Assembly (NCBI GenBank): GCA_965224235.1
Contig: CBDCYP010000001.1
Location: forward strand, 248,001 to 312,000
Origin: G958295935 sp965224235
GTDB lineage: Bacteria > Chloroflexota > Dehalococcoidia > Lucifugimonadales > Lucifugimonadaceae
Direction of reading: 5' to 3'
Length of the DNA: 64,000 nt
Position numbers and translations under genes: made by a program. Below, piece by piece: positions 54,358-63,751 of the stretch. The notes beneath the pieces were generated by a model that was not told the origin of the DNA, made no database searches, and saw only the letters and a program-made list of their open reading frames with translations. Within the stretch, counting starts at the first letter, position 1. Every line of letters begins with the position of its first letter.

Positions 54358-55470
54358 ATGAAGATTGCGGACCTTACGCTCACTCTATTCAAATGGGAGG
54401 GTATCCCCCTGCAGCTTCCCAAGCGGCACACGGGTCGTTTGAGTGGGACCAGCCAGATCGGGCTCCTGATCATCAGGACGGATGATGGGCTAGAAGGCCA
54501 CGCCTTCCTGGGAACTTCCGGCCACAGCGCCGAGATGGACGCCCGGTCTCTCATCCACTACCTGAAACCGGTCGTCATGGACCAAAACCCGCTCGACCGG
54601 GAAAGGTTGCATGAAGCGATGGCCCACCTATACCGAAACACCACGATGCGAGCTATTGGCGCAGTGGACGTCGCGCTCTGGGACATTGCTGGCAAGATCG
54701 CTGGCCTGCCGATTCACCAACTTCTCGGCTCCTACCGGGACCGTATCCCGGCCTACGCCAGTTCGCCGCGCCTGGGGTCTGCCGAAGAGTACGCTGAACA
54801 GGCGACGGAAATTCAGGCCGCCGGCTGGGCGGCGTACAAGATCCATCCTCCTGCCATCGATATCAAGGAGGACATCGAGATTTGCCGGGCTGTACGGGCA
54901 GCGGTCGGCGACGACTATCGGCTTATGTTGGACTCGATCTGGGCATACGACTATCCGCAAGCGCTCGAAGTCGGTAAAGCGATCCAGGACCTCGGCTACT
55001 ACTGGTATGAAGATCCCCTGGCCGAGGACGATCTCTACAACTACGTCAAGCTTCGCGCCCATCTCGACGTTCCTCTTATGGCGACAGAGCATTCTCCGGG
55101 CGGATTCACGGCGTACGCTCCGTGGCTCGTATCGCAGGCGACCGATTACCTGCGAGGCGACGTGGCCGTAAAAGGGGGAATCACACCAGTGATGAAGACG
55201 GCGCATCTGGCCGAAGCTTTCCACATGAACTACGAGATTCACCACGGTGGAAACTCGCTGAACAACGTTGCGAACCTGCACGCCATCATGGCGATCAAGA
55301 ACACAGAGTACTTTGAGGTGCTCCTGCCATCGGGAGCGCAAAAGTACGGGTTGGTGGAGGATATCGAGCCGGATGAGAACGGCATGGCGCACGCGTTCAA
55401 CGAACCCGGTTTGGGTGCAAAGATCGACTTCGATCTGATTGAACGCAATAAAGTCGCAGTGTTGACCTGA
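54358..55470 (+). CDS. Mandelate racemase/enolase-superfamily dehydratase
   Basis: Acid-sugar dehydratase or racemase of the MR/MLE group, 370 residues. The N-terminal capping domain is followed by a TIM barrel with YKIHPP (Lys acid/base region, about residue 160), three metal ligands in LMLDSIW (Asp), YYWYEDPL (Glu) and ATEHSPGG (Glu), and the His-containing segment YEIHHGGNSLNN. The substrate is not deducible. SAR202-type genomes are known for large numbers of such paralogues. AAGGA lies upstream of the ATG. Confidence 0.9.
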   Translation: MKIADLTLTLFKWEGIPLQLPKRHTGRLSGTSQIGLLIIRTDDGLEGHAFLGTSGHSAEMDARSLIHYLKPVVMDQNPLDRERLHEAMAHLYRNTTMRAIGAVDVALWDIAGKIAGLPIHQLLGSYRDRIPAYASSPRLGSAEEYAEQATEIQAAGWAAYKIHPPAIDIKEDIEICRAVRAAVGDDYRLMLDSIWAYDYPQALEVGKAIQDLGYYWYEDPLAEDDLYNYVKLRAHLDVPLMATEHSPGGFTAYAPWLVSQATDYLRGDVAVKGGITPVMKTAHLAEAFHMNYEIHHGGNSLNNVANLHAIMAIKNTEYFEVLLPSGAQKYGLVEDIEPDENGMAHAFNEPGLGAKIDFDLIERNKVAVLT

Positions 55471-55547
55471 AGGTGTTGATAGCCGGATTCGCAGTTTGGA
55501 ATCCGGCCCAACGCGAGGTTCCAACCTGAATTAGAAGGAGCGCGCAG

Positions 55548-57479
55548 GTGGAAGAAGCAACAACAGGTCCCGAGCCTTATCGTGAGCAGGACGTAATGAT
55601 TCCGATGCGGGACGGCGTGCGCCTTGCCGCCGATATCTACTTGCCCGCAGCGGACGGCGGCGGCCCGGCGGCTGGACGGTTTCCGGCCCTATTGATACGT
55701 ACGTCCTGGGATAAATCAAACGAGGAATGGGATGCGGTCCGCGCCTACTACCCGGGCCGCGGGTACGCGCTCGTTATTCAGGACTTGAGGTCCCGGTTCA
55801 AGTCGGAGGGTGACGGACGCTACTACCACACGGCGAACCCGTGGGAAGGCGAAGACGGATACGACACGGTCGAATGGATCGCAGCGCAACCATGGTGCAG
55901 CGGCCCGGTGGGCACGCTCGGCAGCTCCCACCGGGGTATCGTGCAAACGGTGATGGCGTTGCATCGGCCTCCGAATCTCGGCGCGCAGTGGGTGGAACAA
56001 GCGCCTACGAACATCTTCGCCCACGAAGCGCGTGAAGGCGGCGCTATGGCCCTGCACATGGCCGCTGCCATCCACAACCACGCGCTGGACGCACAGGAGC
56101 TTCGCGATAACCCGGAAGGTGTGCGCCGGGTGATCGAGACGTTTCGCAACATGGGCGAGTGGCTGGCCAGCACGCCATGGCGGCGCGGCGAGACAGGCCT
56201 GGCGGACGCCCCCTCCCTGGAGGAAACACTCTTCAATTACTACCAGCGCGGCGAGTACGACGAGTGGTGGGCAAACGAAAACAATAACCAGGAACCCTAC
56301 TTGGACCGCCATGCAGATTTGCCGGTAGCCGTCTCAGGGGGCTGGTGGGACCCGTTCGCAGATGCGTCGGTAAACCTCTTTGCCGGGTTGAAGCGGCGCA
56401 ACGCGAGCCCTGTTCGCCTGGTGATGGGTCCCTGGGCTCATGGCGGGATGCGCAGCGACGCGACTCATGAGGGCGACGCAGATTTCGGCGCAGACGCCCC
56501 GTGGGGTATGGCAGAGTTCAATCGCGTAAGAGGACTCTGGTATGACCGGTGGCTGAAGGGAGAAGAGAATGATGTCGAGAATGAACCGCCGGTACTGATC
56601 TTCGTGATGGGAGGCGGCGACGGAACCAGGAATGCGGATGGCCGTCTGAACCATGGCGGGGTGTGGCGAGCCGAGCAGAATTGGCCCATTGCGAAGACAC
56701 GGCAGTGGCAGCTTTTCATGCGCAGCGACGGCGCGCTGAGCGAGGATGCGCTGGACTCAGACCAGCCGCCGCTCACCTATACTTTCGACCCTGAACAGCC
56801 GGTTCCGACGCTCGGCGGGAATATGGCGTCATTCAGCTCGCTGCCGCGGCCTGAGGACGGCGGCCCGGCAATCGATGAGATCCCGCCCTTTGGCGAGCGC
56901 GCCGCAGCCGTCCTTCCCCAAGTGATTTCCCTTGTGCCGACAGGGCCAATGCACCAACGGGAGCGGCCTGGGCTGATCGCCTGCCGCACACCCTGGCCGT
57001 TGCTGGCAGACAGGCCCGACGTAATGGTGTTCGAGACGCCTCCCCTCAAGGAAGACATCGAGGTAACCGGGCCGATCAAGGTGGAACTGTGGGTCTCGTC
57101 ATCAGCTCCTGATACCGACTTCACGGCCAAACTGCTGGACATCTATCCACCAACCGACGACTACCCTGAGGGATATCACATGAACCTGGTGGACTCCATC
57201 CTGCGCTGCCGCTACAGGGATTCGTGGACCGAACCAACCATGATGACGCCCGGCGAGGTGTACCCGGTGACCATCCCGCTGCCCACAACCAGCAATCTGT
57301 TCAAGGCCGGGCATCGCATCCGGGTAGACATCTCCAGCAGTAATTTCCCCAGATTTGACGTGAATCCCAATACCGGGGAGCCGATGGGCCGCCACACACG
57401 GACCCAACCCGCCGAGAATGCTGTTTTTGTCGATCGACGGCGGCCGTCTCGTATCGTGCTGCCGATAATACCGGCTTAG
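55548..57479 (+). CDS. CocE/NonD-family hydrolase (S15 type)
   Basis: Alpha/beta-hydrolase of the X-Pro dipeptidyl-peptidase/cocaine-esterase group, 643 residues and without a signal peptide. Opening DVMIPMRDGVRLAADIYLP is typical. The nucleophile elbow reads GTLGSSHRG where GxSYxG is common, so Ser is kept but the Tyr is replaced by His. The acid is in GGWWDPFAD and the His in GPWAHGG. The C-terminal jelly-roll has VELWVSSSAPDTDF and HRIRVDISSSNFPRFD. A perfect AAGGAG precedes the GTG start. It probably hydrolyses an ester or amide; likely co-transcribed with the dehydratase 77 bases upstream. Confidence 0.9.
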   Translation: MEEATTGPEPYREQDVMIPMRDGVRLAADIYLPAADGGGPAAGRFPALLIRTSWDKSNEEWDAVRAYYPGRGYALVIQDLRSRFKSEGDGRYYHTANPWEGEDGYDTVEWIAAQPWCSGPVGTLGSSHRGIVQTVMALHRPPNLGAQWVEQAPTNIFAHEAREGGAMALHMAAAIHNHALDAQELRDNPEGVRRVIETFRNMGEWLASTPWRRGETGLADAPSLEETLFNYYQRGEYDEWWANENNNQEPYLDRHADLPVAVSGGWWDPFADASVNLFAGLKRRNASPVRLVMGPWAHGGMRSDATHEGDADFGADAPWGMAEFNRVRGLWYDRWLKGEENDVENEPPVLIFVMGGGDGTRNADGRLNHGGVWRAEQNWPIAKTRQWQLFMRSDGALSEDALDSDQPPLTYTFDPEQPVPTLGGNMASFSSLPRPEDGGPAIDEIPPFGERAAAVLPQVISLVPTGPMHQRERPGLIACRTPWPLLADRPDVMVFETPPLKEDIEVTGPIKVELWVSSSAPDTDFTAKLLDIYPPTDDYPEGYHMNLVDSILRCRYRDSWTEPTMMTPGEVYPVTIPLPTTSNLFKAGHRIRVDISSSNFPRFDVNPNTGEPMGRHTRTQPAENAVFVDRRRPSRIVLPIIPA

Positions 57480-57515
57480 CAGGTGCGCCGATGTATCGGC
57501 TGGATGAGTCCGCCG

Positions 57516-58694
57516 CTAACTGACCGGCGCTGCTGGAATCGACCAGCTTGAAAGTCGCCTCAACCCCTCGTCGACCTTTTCATCCGGCGTCGTCAAGGAC
57601 AGCCGTATGTAGCCTTCACCGGACGGACCGTACCCCGTTCCCGGGGTCACGACCATGTCCAACTCATTGAGAAGCAACTGAGCGAATTCCGCCGACGTGT
57701 AACCGGTCGGCGCCGGCGACCAGATGTAGAGGCCCGCCGTTGGCGTATCCGGATCGAGGCCAATGCTCCGCAGTCCGCTGACGAGCTTGTCCCGCCGCTG
57801 TCGATAGACCGCGTTGTTCGCTGCTAGCCACTCGTAGGGTAGGTTAAGCGCCGCGATCCCCATTTCCTGTATCGCCTGCGAAAGTCCGGAATCGAGGTTC
57901 GACTTGACCCGCATCAACGCATTCACCATCTCCGAATTGCCAACCGCCATCCCCACGCGCCAACCTGTCATATTCGCCGTCTTGGAGAGGGAGTGGAACT
58001 CTATACTCATGTCGCGTGCGCCCTCAACCTGGAGGATGCTCGGGGCCACGTAACCGTCGTAGGTGACCTCCGTGTAACAGGCGTCGTGCAGCAGGTAGAG
58101 GTCGAACTGACGCGCAAATTCGACCGCCTCCTCGAAGAATCGGATCGACGCTACTGCCCCCGTGGGATTGTTCGGATAGTTGAGCCAAAGCGCCTTGGCC
58201 CGCTTCGCGGCATCGGTGGATATTTCCTGAAAATCGACTAGCCAGGCGTTTTTTTTCAACAGCGGGACATAGTGCGACTCTCCGCCGGCGAACATCGTTC
58301 CGATCGAGTACACAGGGTAAGCAGGATCCGGTACAAGAGCGATGTCGCCCGGGTCGATGAAGCACAACGCCGCGTGGCCGATGCCCTCCTTTGCGCCGAT
58401 TAGGTTTATAGCTTCGGTCGCTGGATCGAGCTCAACGCCAAAGCGGCGGCCGTACCAATCCGTCACGGCTTGCCTGAACTCTGGAAGCCCCTCGGACTCA
58501 GGATATCGATGGTTCGCCGGTCTGTCGGAAGCCGGCCCGAGCGCCTCTAACACCTGCCCCGGCGTGGGGATGTCAGGGTCGCCGATCCCAAAATCGACAA
58601 CATCTATCCCCTGGGCTCTCTTCCTTGCGATCGTTCGGGATATGCCCACGAACAGATACGGCGGCAGTTGTTGAACGCGCTTTGCAAATGTCAT
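57516..58694 (-). CDS. dapL: LL-diaminopimelate aminotransferase-type enzyme
   Basis: Fold-type I PLP aminotransferase. Next to dapF it is best read as DapL, which makes LL-DAP from tetrahydrodipicolinate in one step, replacing DapC/D/E. 392 residues: FGIGDPDIPTP, the tetrahydrodipicolinate-class GAKEGIGH, LNYPNNPTGA, and the PLP lysine in HSLSKTANMTGWRVG (about residue 235). It lies 98 bases downstream of dapF. A general class I aminotransferase is the alternative. Confidence 0.88.
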   Translation of the reverse strand: MTFAKRVQQLPPYLFVGISRTIARKRAQGIDVVDFGIGDPDIPTPGQVLEALGPASDRPANHRYPESEGLPEFRQAVTDWYGRRFGVELDPATEAINLIGAKEGIGHAALCFIDPGDIALVPDPAYPVYSIGTMFAGGESHYVPLLKKNAWLVDFQEISTDAAKRAKALWLNYPNNPTGAVASIRFFEEAVEFARQFDLYLLHDACYTEVTYDGYVAPSILQVEGARDMSIEFHSLSKTANMTGWRVGMAVGNSEMVNALMRVKSNLDSGLSQAIQEMGIAALNLPYEWLAANNAVYRQRRDKLVSGLRSIGLDPDTPTAGLYIWSPAPTGYTSAEFAQLLLNELDMVVTPGTGYGPSGEGYIRLSLTTPDEKVDEGLRRLSSWSIPAAPVS

Positions 58695-58792
58695 TGCGAG
58701 ATGGTCTCTCCCTAAGTTTCACGTATTGGTCGGACTATCGATCTCAAGCCGAGTCGGTGCCGCTGCAGTTCAGATGTTAACGCCGTTGAGCG

Positions 58793-59644
58793 TCAATCTG
58801 GCCATACGCCCGTAAATACCTCGACCGCCGGCCCTTCCAGGTAAATCTCGCCCTCGCCCGGCCAGGTGATCTTCAACTCGCCGCCAGGGACATGCGCCAC
58901 CACCTCGTCATCGACAAGGCCGTGGAGGCGGGCGGCCACAGCCGCGCCGGTACTCCCGGTTCCGGATGACAGGGTCTCCCCTGCCCCTCGTTCGAATATG
59001 CGCGCCTTTATGTTGCCGCGATCCAGAACGTTTACGATCTCGAAATTGATGCGATTTGGGAAGTCAGGATGATTCTCAACCGACGGGCCCACTACGGTCA
59101 ATGGGAATTCGTCCACCGGCACGTCTAAGAACGACACCGCGTGAGGATTCCCGACTGACAGGCAAGTGACCAGAATCGAACGGCCCGCAACCTCAATTCG
59201 ATGATTGATAACTTGATTCATACCGGCCGCCACATTCCCCGACACCGGAATTTCGGCTGGTTCAAAGATCGGAGGCCCCATCGCGACCCTCGCCGAAACC
59301 ATCTTGCCAGCCTGAATTTCGGGCCACACCGTCCTCACGCCGCCGCCGGTTTCGACTACAAGCCCGTCCGGACCCGGCAAAGCGATCTTACGGTCGATGA
59401 CATACTTTGCGAACAGGCGAATCCCATTCCCGCTCATCTCCGCTTCAGAGCCATCGGGATTGAATATCCGCATCCGGATTTGAGCGCAACCCGACGACTG
59501 GACGAGGACGATGCCGTCACCGCCGACGCCAAAGTTGAGCCGGCTCATCTCCAGGCTGAGCGTTCCCCAATCCCTGTCGACGCCCCGGCCGTCGATCGCG
59601 ATGTAGTCGTTCCCGGCGCCGTGTAGTTTGACGAATTCGATCAT
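58793..59644 (-). CDS. dapF: Diaminopimelate epimerase homologue with Ser in place of both catalytic Cys
   Basis: Converts LL-DAP to meso-DAP for peptidoglycan and lysine. The 283-residue fold is complete: FVKLHGAGNDYIAID, FNPDGSEAEM, NPHAVSF, and the C-terminal GTGSTGAAVAAR. The two acid/base cysteines are read as serine: EMSGNGIR instead of EMCGNGxR, and TLSSGTGS instead of TLACGTGA. The codons are AGC and TCC. Either the enzyme works with Ser, as in some related racemases, or its activity has changed. It lies between miaA and dapL. Confidence 0.9.
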   Translation of the reverse strand: MIEFVKLHGAGNDYIAIDGRGVDRDWGTLSLEMSRLNFGVGGDGIVLVQSSGCAQIRMRIFNPDGSEAEMSGNGIRLFAKYVIDRKIALPGPDGLVVETGGGVRTVWPEIQAGKMVSARVAMGPPIFEPAEIPVSGNVAAGMNQVINHRIEVAGRSILVTCLSVGNPHAVSFLDVPVDEFPLTVVGPSVENHPDFPNRINFEIVNVLDRGNIKARIFERGAGETLSSGTGSTGAAVAARLHGLVDDEVVAHVPGGELKITWPGEGEIYLEGPAVEVFTGVWPD

Positions 59645-59684
59645 CCCTATTCCTGTCGACTGCTGTGTGTTGCGGCCGTTGTGT

Positions 59685-60662
59685 TCAGATTCGATGTTGC
59701 GGCAGAGGCGCCAGTTGCCCCTCGACCCCGATCCGGAGCCGTTTTTCCGTTTGCAGCCAACTTTCCGTCAACTCGTTGGCGTTGATTACCGCGCCCTGCC
59801 CTGCTTCGATCCACGCGATCCGTGAATCGGCCAGCTTGAACCAGTTGTATTGCCTTCGGACCAACGCACGGGTGGTCTTCATTACGGCGGCTTTCAATTC
59901 GTCCATACCGATTTTCCCACGTACGTGACGAGCCACATCCCGATAGCCGATCGCAGACATTCCGGGGGCGTCGCAGGCCACCCCGGCTCTCAATAACTCC
60001 TTCACTTCATCTATCCACCCGCTGGCAATCATGCCGTCAATTCGGTCGTCGATACGCTCATAAAGAGTTCCCCGATCGGCCGTCAGCCCAATTACCAGCG
60101 CGTCGTACGGCGGTTCGGCCGGCCAAAGCCGCCCACCTGTCCCCGATTCACCCGCGAGAGCACGTTCTATTGCCCGCATGACTCGACGGGGGTTCCGCAG
60201 ATCTATCGCCGCTCCTGCTTCAGGATCCAACTCATTCAGGTACGCGACGAGGCAGTCGACGCCCCCGTCAAACAGCATTTTTTCGAGCCTCTCGCGCAGT
60301 TCGGCATCGGGCCTGATTCGGGGCACGTCCCATCCCTCAAGGAGGCCCCAAACATACTGCCCCGTACCGCCAACGAGGATTGGCAACCGTCCGCGTTCGA
60401 AGATTTCATCGATCAATCGTCTGGAATCATCGAGGAACGCTGAAACGCTATAAGACTCATCTGGGTTCAAGATGTCCACCAGATGATGGGGCGCTCCGCG
60501 GCGTTCCTCGGCGGTCGGCTTCGCTGTGCCTATGTCGAGGTCGCGGTAAAGGAGCCTCGAATCGGCGTTAACAACCTCGCCGCCAAAGCGATGCGCGATC
60601 TCGATGGCAACGGCCGACTTGCCCGCGGCTGTAGGTCCAACAACCGCGACGAGTCTTTTCAT
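59685..60662 (-). CDS. miaA: tRNA dimethylallyltransferase
   Basis: Adds a dimethylallyl group to A37 of tRNAs that read codons starting with U. 325 residues with the P-loop GPTAAGKSAVA (about 9-19), NADSRLLYRDLDIGTAKPT, the VGGTGQYVWGLLEG motif and C-terminal TRALVRRQYNWFK. ATG 60662 overlaps the tpiA stop by four bases (ATGA); the longer open frame to 60956 lies inside tpiA and is ignored. Confidence 0.95.
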   Translation of the reverse strand: MKRLVAVVGPTAAGKSAVAIEIAHRFGGEVVNADSRLLYRDLDIGTAKPTAEERRGAPHHLVDILNPDESYSVSAFLDDSRRLIDEIFERGRLPILVGGTGQYVWGLLEGWDVPRIRPDAELRERLEKMLFDGGVDCLVAYLNELDPEAGAAIDLRNPRRVMRAIERALAGESGTGGRLWPAEPPYDALVIGLTADRGTLYERIDDRIDGMIASGWIDEVKELLRAGVACDAPGMSAIGYRDVARHVRGKIGMDELKAAVMKTTRALVRRQYNWFKLADSRIAWIEAGQGAVINANELTESWLQTEKRLRIGVEGQLAPLPQHRI

Positions 60663-61423
60663 TGAAGGGCCAGACCCGCCGTCACACGCACAATGGCCGA
60701 AAAGTCGGCGGCCTGCAAACTTGCGCCGCCCACCAATGCTCCATCGACATCCGGCCGGTCGATAAACGGGCCGGCGTTTTCGGGGTTCACGCTGCCGCCG
60801 TAAAGCACCGGAATTCGCTCTGCGAACGCCTGACCTGCGATATTCGACAATTCGTCCCTGATGGCTCGTGCGATTGCCTGCGCGTCCCGAGGCGACGCGG
60901 CCTGGCCGGTGCCGATCGCCCACACCGGTTCGTAGGCCGCCACAAGGGATTCCCACGCGGAATATCCCGCCAGGCTCCCGCGAACCTGTCCCCGGCAGTA
61001 CCGCTCGGCGTCACCCGCACGGCGCACCTCTAGCGGCTCGCCGACACACACGATCGGTTTCAACCCGCCTGTCGCCGCAGCGATCGCCTTGCCAGCTACG
61101 TCGTCGTCCGTTTCGCCGTACAGCGAGCGTCGCTCAGAGTGGCCGACGATGACGTACGACACCAGTCCTGCCAGCATTTCGACGGATACTTCACCGGTAT
61201 ATGCTCCGGATGGCTCAGCGCTAACGTTTTGCGCACCTACCGCGACGTCAGATCCGGCGGCGACGGACTTGACCGCCTGCAGGCTCACGAACGGCGGGCA
61301 GATGATTGTCGTTACGACCCCCGCGATACCTGCCGTGCCGTCGACGACGCCGCGAGCCAACTCCGTCGCGGTCTGTAGCGTGGTGTTCATCTTCCAGTTG
61401 CCCGCTATTACAGGGGTGCGCAT
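60659..61423 (-). CDS. tpiA: Triosephosphate isomerase
   Basis: Interconverts DHAP and glyceraldehyde 3-phosphate. The 254-residue TIM barrel has GNWKMNT (catalytic Lys), VIVGHSERR (His), AYEPVWAIGTGQAAS (Glu and the flexible loop) and LYGGSVNPEN with VGGAS (phosphate site). It is 52 bases after pgk and coupled to miaA by ATGA. Confidence 0.97.
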   Translation of the reverse strand: MRTPVIAGNWKMNTTLQTATELARGVVDGTAGIAGVVTTIICPPFVSLQAVKSVAAGSDVAVGAQNVSAEPSGAYTGEVSVEMLAGLVSYVIVGHSERRSLYGETDDDVAGKAIAAATGGLKPIVCVGEPLEVRRAGDAERYCRGQVRGSLAGYSAWESLVAAYEPVWAIGTGQAASPRDAQAIARAIRDELSNIAGQAFAERIPVLYGGSVNPENAGPFIDRPDVDGALVGGASLQAADFSAIVRVTAGLALQ

Positions 61424-61475
61424 CGTTCTGCCTCTCGCTCAACTACCGGCCAACTGGTGACCGTTTCAAATTACA

Positions 61476-62660
61476 TCAACCGCCCAATGCTGCCACACCG
61501 GGCAGTATTCGGCCCTCAAGAAACTCGAGCGAGGCCCCGCCTCCGGTTGAAACGTGGGTGATGCTCCGTTCCAGCCCTAGTCTCGAAACTACTTCTGCCG
61601 TCGAACCGCCGCCAATGACCGATACAGCCTCCGAATTAGACGATACCGCATGAGCAATCGTCCGCGTTCCCTGGCTGAATTGCTCCCACTCAGCCACCCC
61701 CATCGGGCCATTCCACAGGATGGTCTTGGCCCGGCCGATCTCCTCTGCGTAGGCAGCCGCCGTGTCGGGCCCTATATCGAGAATTAGTGCCCCTTTCGCC
61801 ACCCTGTCAGCCGCCACTACCGAAGCAATCGCATCGGCAGTGAATTCGTTCGCTACCACGACATCCGCCGGTATACCAATTTTGTCGCCGTGACTCCGCA
61901 GCAGCCCGTTGGCCGTTTCCAGTTCGGCCTCGTCCAGTTCGGCGCCGCCGCCTTGCATGCCCTTGGCCCGTAGAAATGCGGCAACCATCCCCCCTCCTAT
62001 GAGCACTCTGCCGATCCCTGCCAAAAGGTTAGAGATCACCCCTATCTTGTCTGCCACCTTTGCGCCACCGATTACCGCTACGGATGGGCTTTCATGCGAC
62101 CCCAGCACGTGGCCCAGCATCTCCAGCTCCTTCTCCATGAGGAGTCCGGCATACGAAGGAAGATAGGCCGTCACGCCCGCGACAGAGGCATGCTCCCTGT
62201 GGGCTGCGCCGAACGCGTCGTTGACGTAAACATCGGCCAGCGACGCAAGGCTCCTGGAAAACCCGTCGTCGTTCGTCTCCTCACCCGGGTCGAAACGCAG
62301 ATTCTCCAACATGCCTGCCTGAGCCGGTCCGAGGGCGGCGACGGCGGATCCTACGTCGGGACCGGCCGGGCCGCCAAAGTCGAAGATATCTGCTCCGAGA
62401 AGCTCGCCAAACCGTTTTCTGACCGGCGCCATTCGCAAATCAGCCGCCGGCCTGCCCCTGGGCCTGCCCAAATGAGAACACACTACGAGCGACGCCCCGC
62501 GGCCGATCAGATCCCTAATGGTCGGCAGGGCAGCCTTGATGCGTGAATCGTCAGAGATGGTCTGCGTGCCCGGCAAAAACGGGACATTGAAGTCCACCCT
62601 GACAAGGCACCGCTTGTCGGCCGGATCGAGGTCCGACAAGGTTTTCCACCCGGCGCTCAT
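61476..62660 (-). CDS. pgk: Phosphoglycerate kinase
   Basis: Transfers phosphate from 1,3-bisphosphoglycerate to ADP. 394 residues: VRVDFNVPF, CSHLGRPRGR, FGAAHREHASV, GGAKVADKIGV and the C-terminal GGGSTAEVV. In many PGKs this last loop reads GGGDS/T, and the Asp helps hold the metal-nucleotide; here it is Ser. Otherwise complete. Ten bases after the prenyl-synthase-like gene and followed by tpiA. Confidence 0.96.
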   Translation of the reverse strand: MSAGWKTLSDLDPADKRCLVRVDFNVPFLPGTQTISDDSRIKAALPTIRDLIGRGASLVVCSHLGRPRGRPAADLRMAPVRKRFGELLGADIFDFGGPAGPDVGSAVAALGPAQAGMLENLRFDPGEETNDDGFSRSLASLADVYVNDAFGAAHREHASVAGVTAYLPSYAGLLMEKELEMLGHVLGSHESPSVAVIGGAKVADKIGVISNLLAGIGRVLIGGGMVAAFLRAKGMQGGGAELDEAELETANGLLRSHGDKIGIPADVVVANEFTADAIASVVAADRVAKGALILDIGPDTAAAYAEEIGRAKTILWNGPMGVAEWEQFSQGTRTIAHAVSSNSEAVSVIGGGSTAEVVSRLGLERSITHVSTGGGASLEFLEGRILPGVAALGG

Positions 62661-62670
62661 TCGACGTGAA

Positions 62671-63702
62671 TCAGGGACATGACGGCACGAGGGCTCTGCC
62701 GGTCTCCCTCAGCAAATCGCACGCATGGGAATCGAGCCCCGACCGTTCAAGACCCACATCCGATTCGTGCAGCAGCCGGTCTACCGCCGACTTGGTAACC
62801 TCGCGGCCTCCCGCGCTGTCACACAGTCGTGCTATGTCATCCAGCACAGAAGGCTCGAGGACTCGCCGCATGTACATCTCTCCAAGGAGGCGTTTGGTCC
62901 TGGGTTCTGCCATCGCGAAGGCGTTAATGACCGGCAGGCTCTTCTTCTTCGTAATCATCCGCCCCTGCTGAATCGTGTCCCTCTCCCCCGCTGGCCATAA
63001 CGTCAGATAATCTTCCGCAAGTTGCCGAGCCGACCCGATCTTCTGTCCAAATTGATCCAGTTCATCTGCGAGGTTCGAATCGTCAGAAACAGCCAACGCG
63101 CCGAGTCTGGCGGCGCACCCATACAACGCTCCTACCCGATCGTCGACCATCTCCAAATAGGAGGCCGCGGTCATGGACATTCGCTCCTGATTGGCGATGT
63201 CGGCGTATTCACCCTCGCATATCTTCACGGCCGCCTCGTCTAGCGCCCTGATCGCCAACGCCACCTGTTTAGGGTCTACATCCTCATCACTCAACCCGAA
63301 CAGGGCCAACCTCGCCATTGCGTGCATACCATCTCCGGCGTTGATCGCCTGGGCCGGACCCCAGTTCCACCATACCGACGGCCGCCCTGCCCGTTCGGTG
63401 TTGCCGTCTTCTATGTCGGTGTGGATCAACCAGAAACTGTTCATCATCTCGACAGAAATGGCGTGATTGATCGCAGGCCGGTAGTCCCCACCGGAAGCAT
63501 AGGCAGCCGCAAGTGTCATCCCGCCATGAAGACGCGGCGGTGGGCCCAACAACGCCGATTCACCCTCTTCCCTGCCCCAGCCAAGTTGGTACGACATCAT
63601 GTCGTAAAGGGGCAGCGTCCTCGACTCGACGAAATCGCGCAGCGCGGCGTTCAAGTCGCCCTCGGCCGTACCTGGCAGGCCCGCGAATACTCCGTCACCC
63701 AT
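62671..63702 (-). CDS. Polyprenyl-synthetase-like protein with degenerate Asp motifs
   Basis: An all-alpha trans-prenyl-synthase fold of 343 residues. The family landmarks are present but changed: the first Asp-rich motif reads HTDIEDGNTERAGRPSVW (DDxxD usually follows the His, so the first Asp is Thr), GEYADI stands for GQxxDL, and the second motif reads EDYLTLWP where DDILD is usual. The KSLP segment (KKKSLPVINA) remains. It may have lost prenyl-transfer activity or acts on another substrate, for example as a partner subunit. Encoded immediately upstream of pgk. Confidence 0.75.
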   Translation of the reverse strand: MGDGVFAGLPGTAEGDLNAALRDFVESRTLPLYDMMSYQLGWGREEGESALLGPPPRLHGGMTLAAAYASGGDYRPAINHAISVEMMNSFWLIHTDIEDGNTERAGRPSVWWNWGPAQAINAGDGMHAMARLALFGLSDEDVDPKQVALAIRALDEAAVKICEGEYADIANQERMSMTAASYLEMVDDRVGALYGCAARLGALAVSDDSNLADELDQFGQKIGSARQLAEDYLTLWPAGERDTIQQGRMITKKKSLPVINAFAMAEPRTKRLLGEMYMRRVLEPSVLDDIARLCDSAGGREVTKSAVDRLLHESDVGLERSGLDSHACDLLRETGRALVPSCP

Positions 63703-63751
63703 AGTCGTTAGCCCGCCGTCCCGTCACGCAGGCCAAAATGGCGTACTGTTC

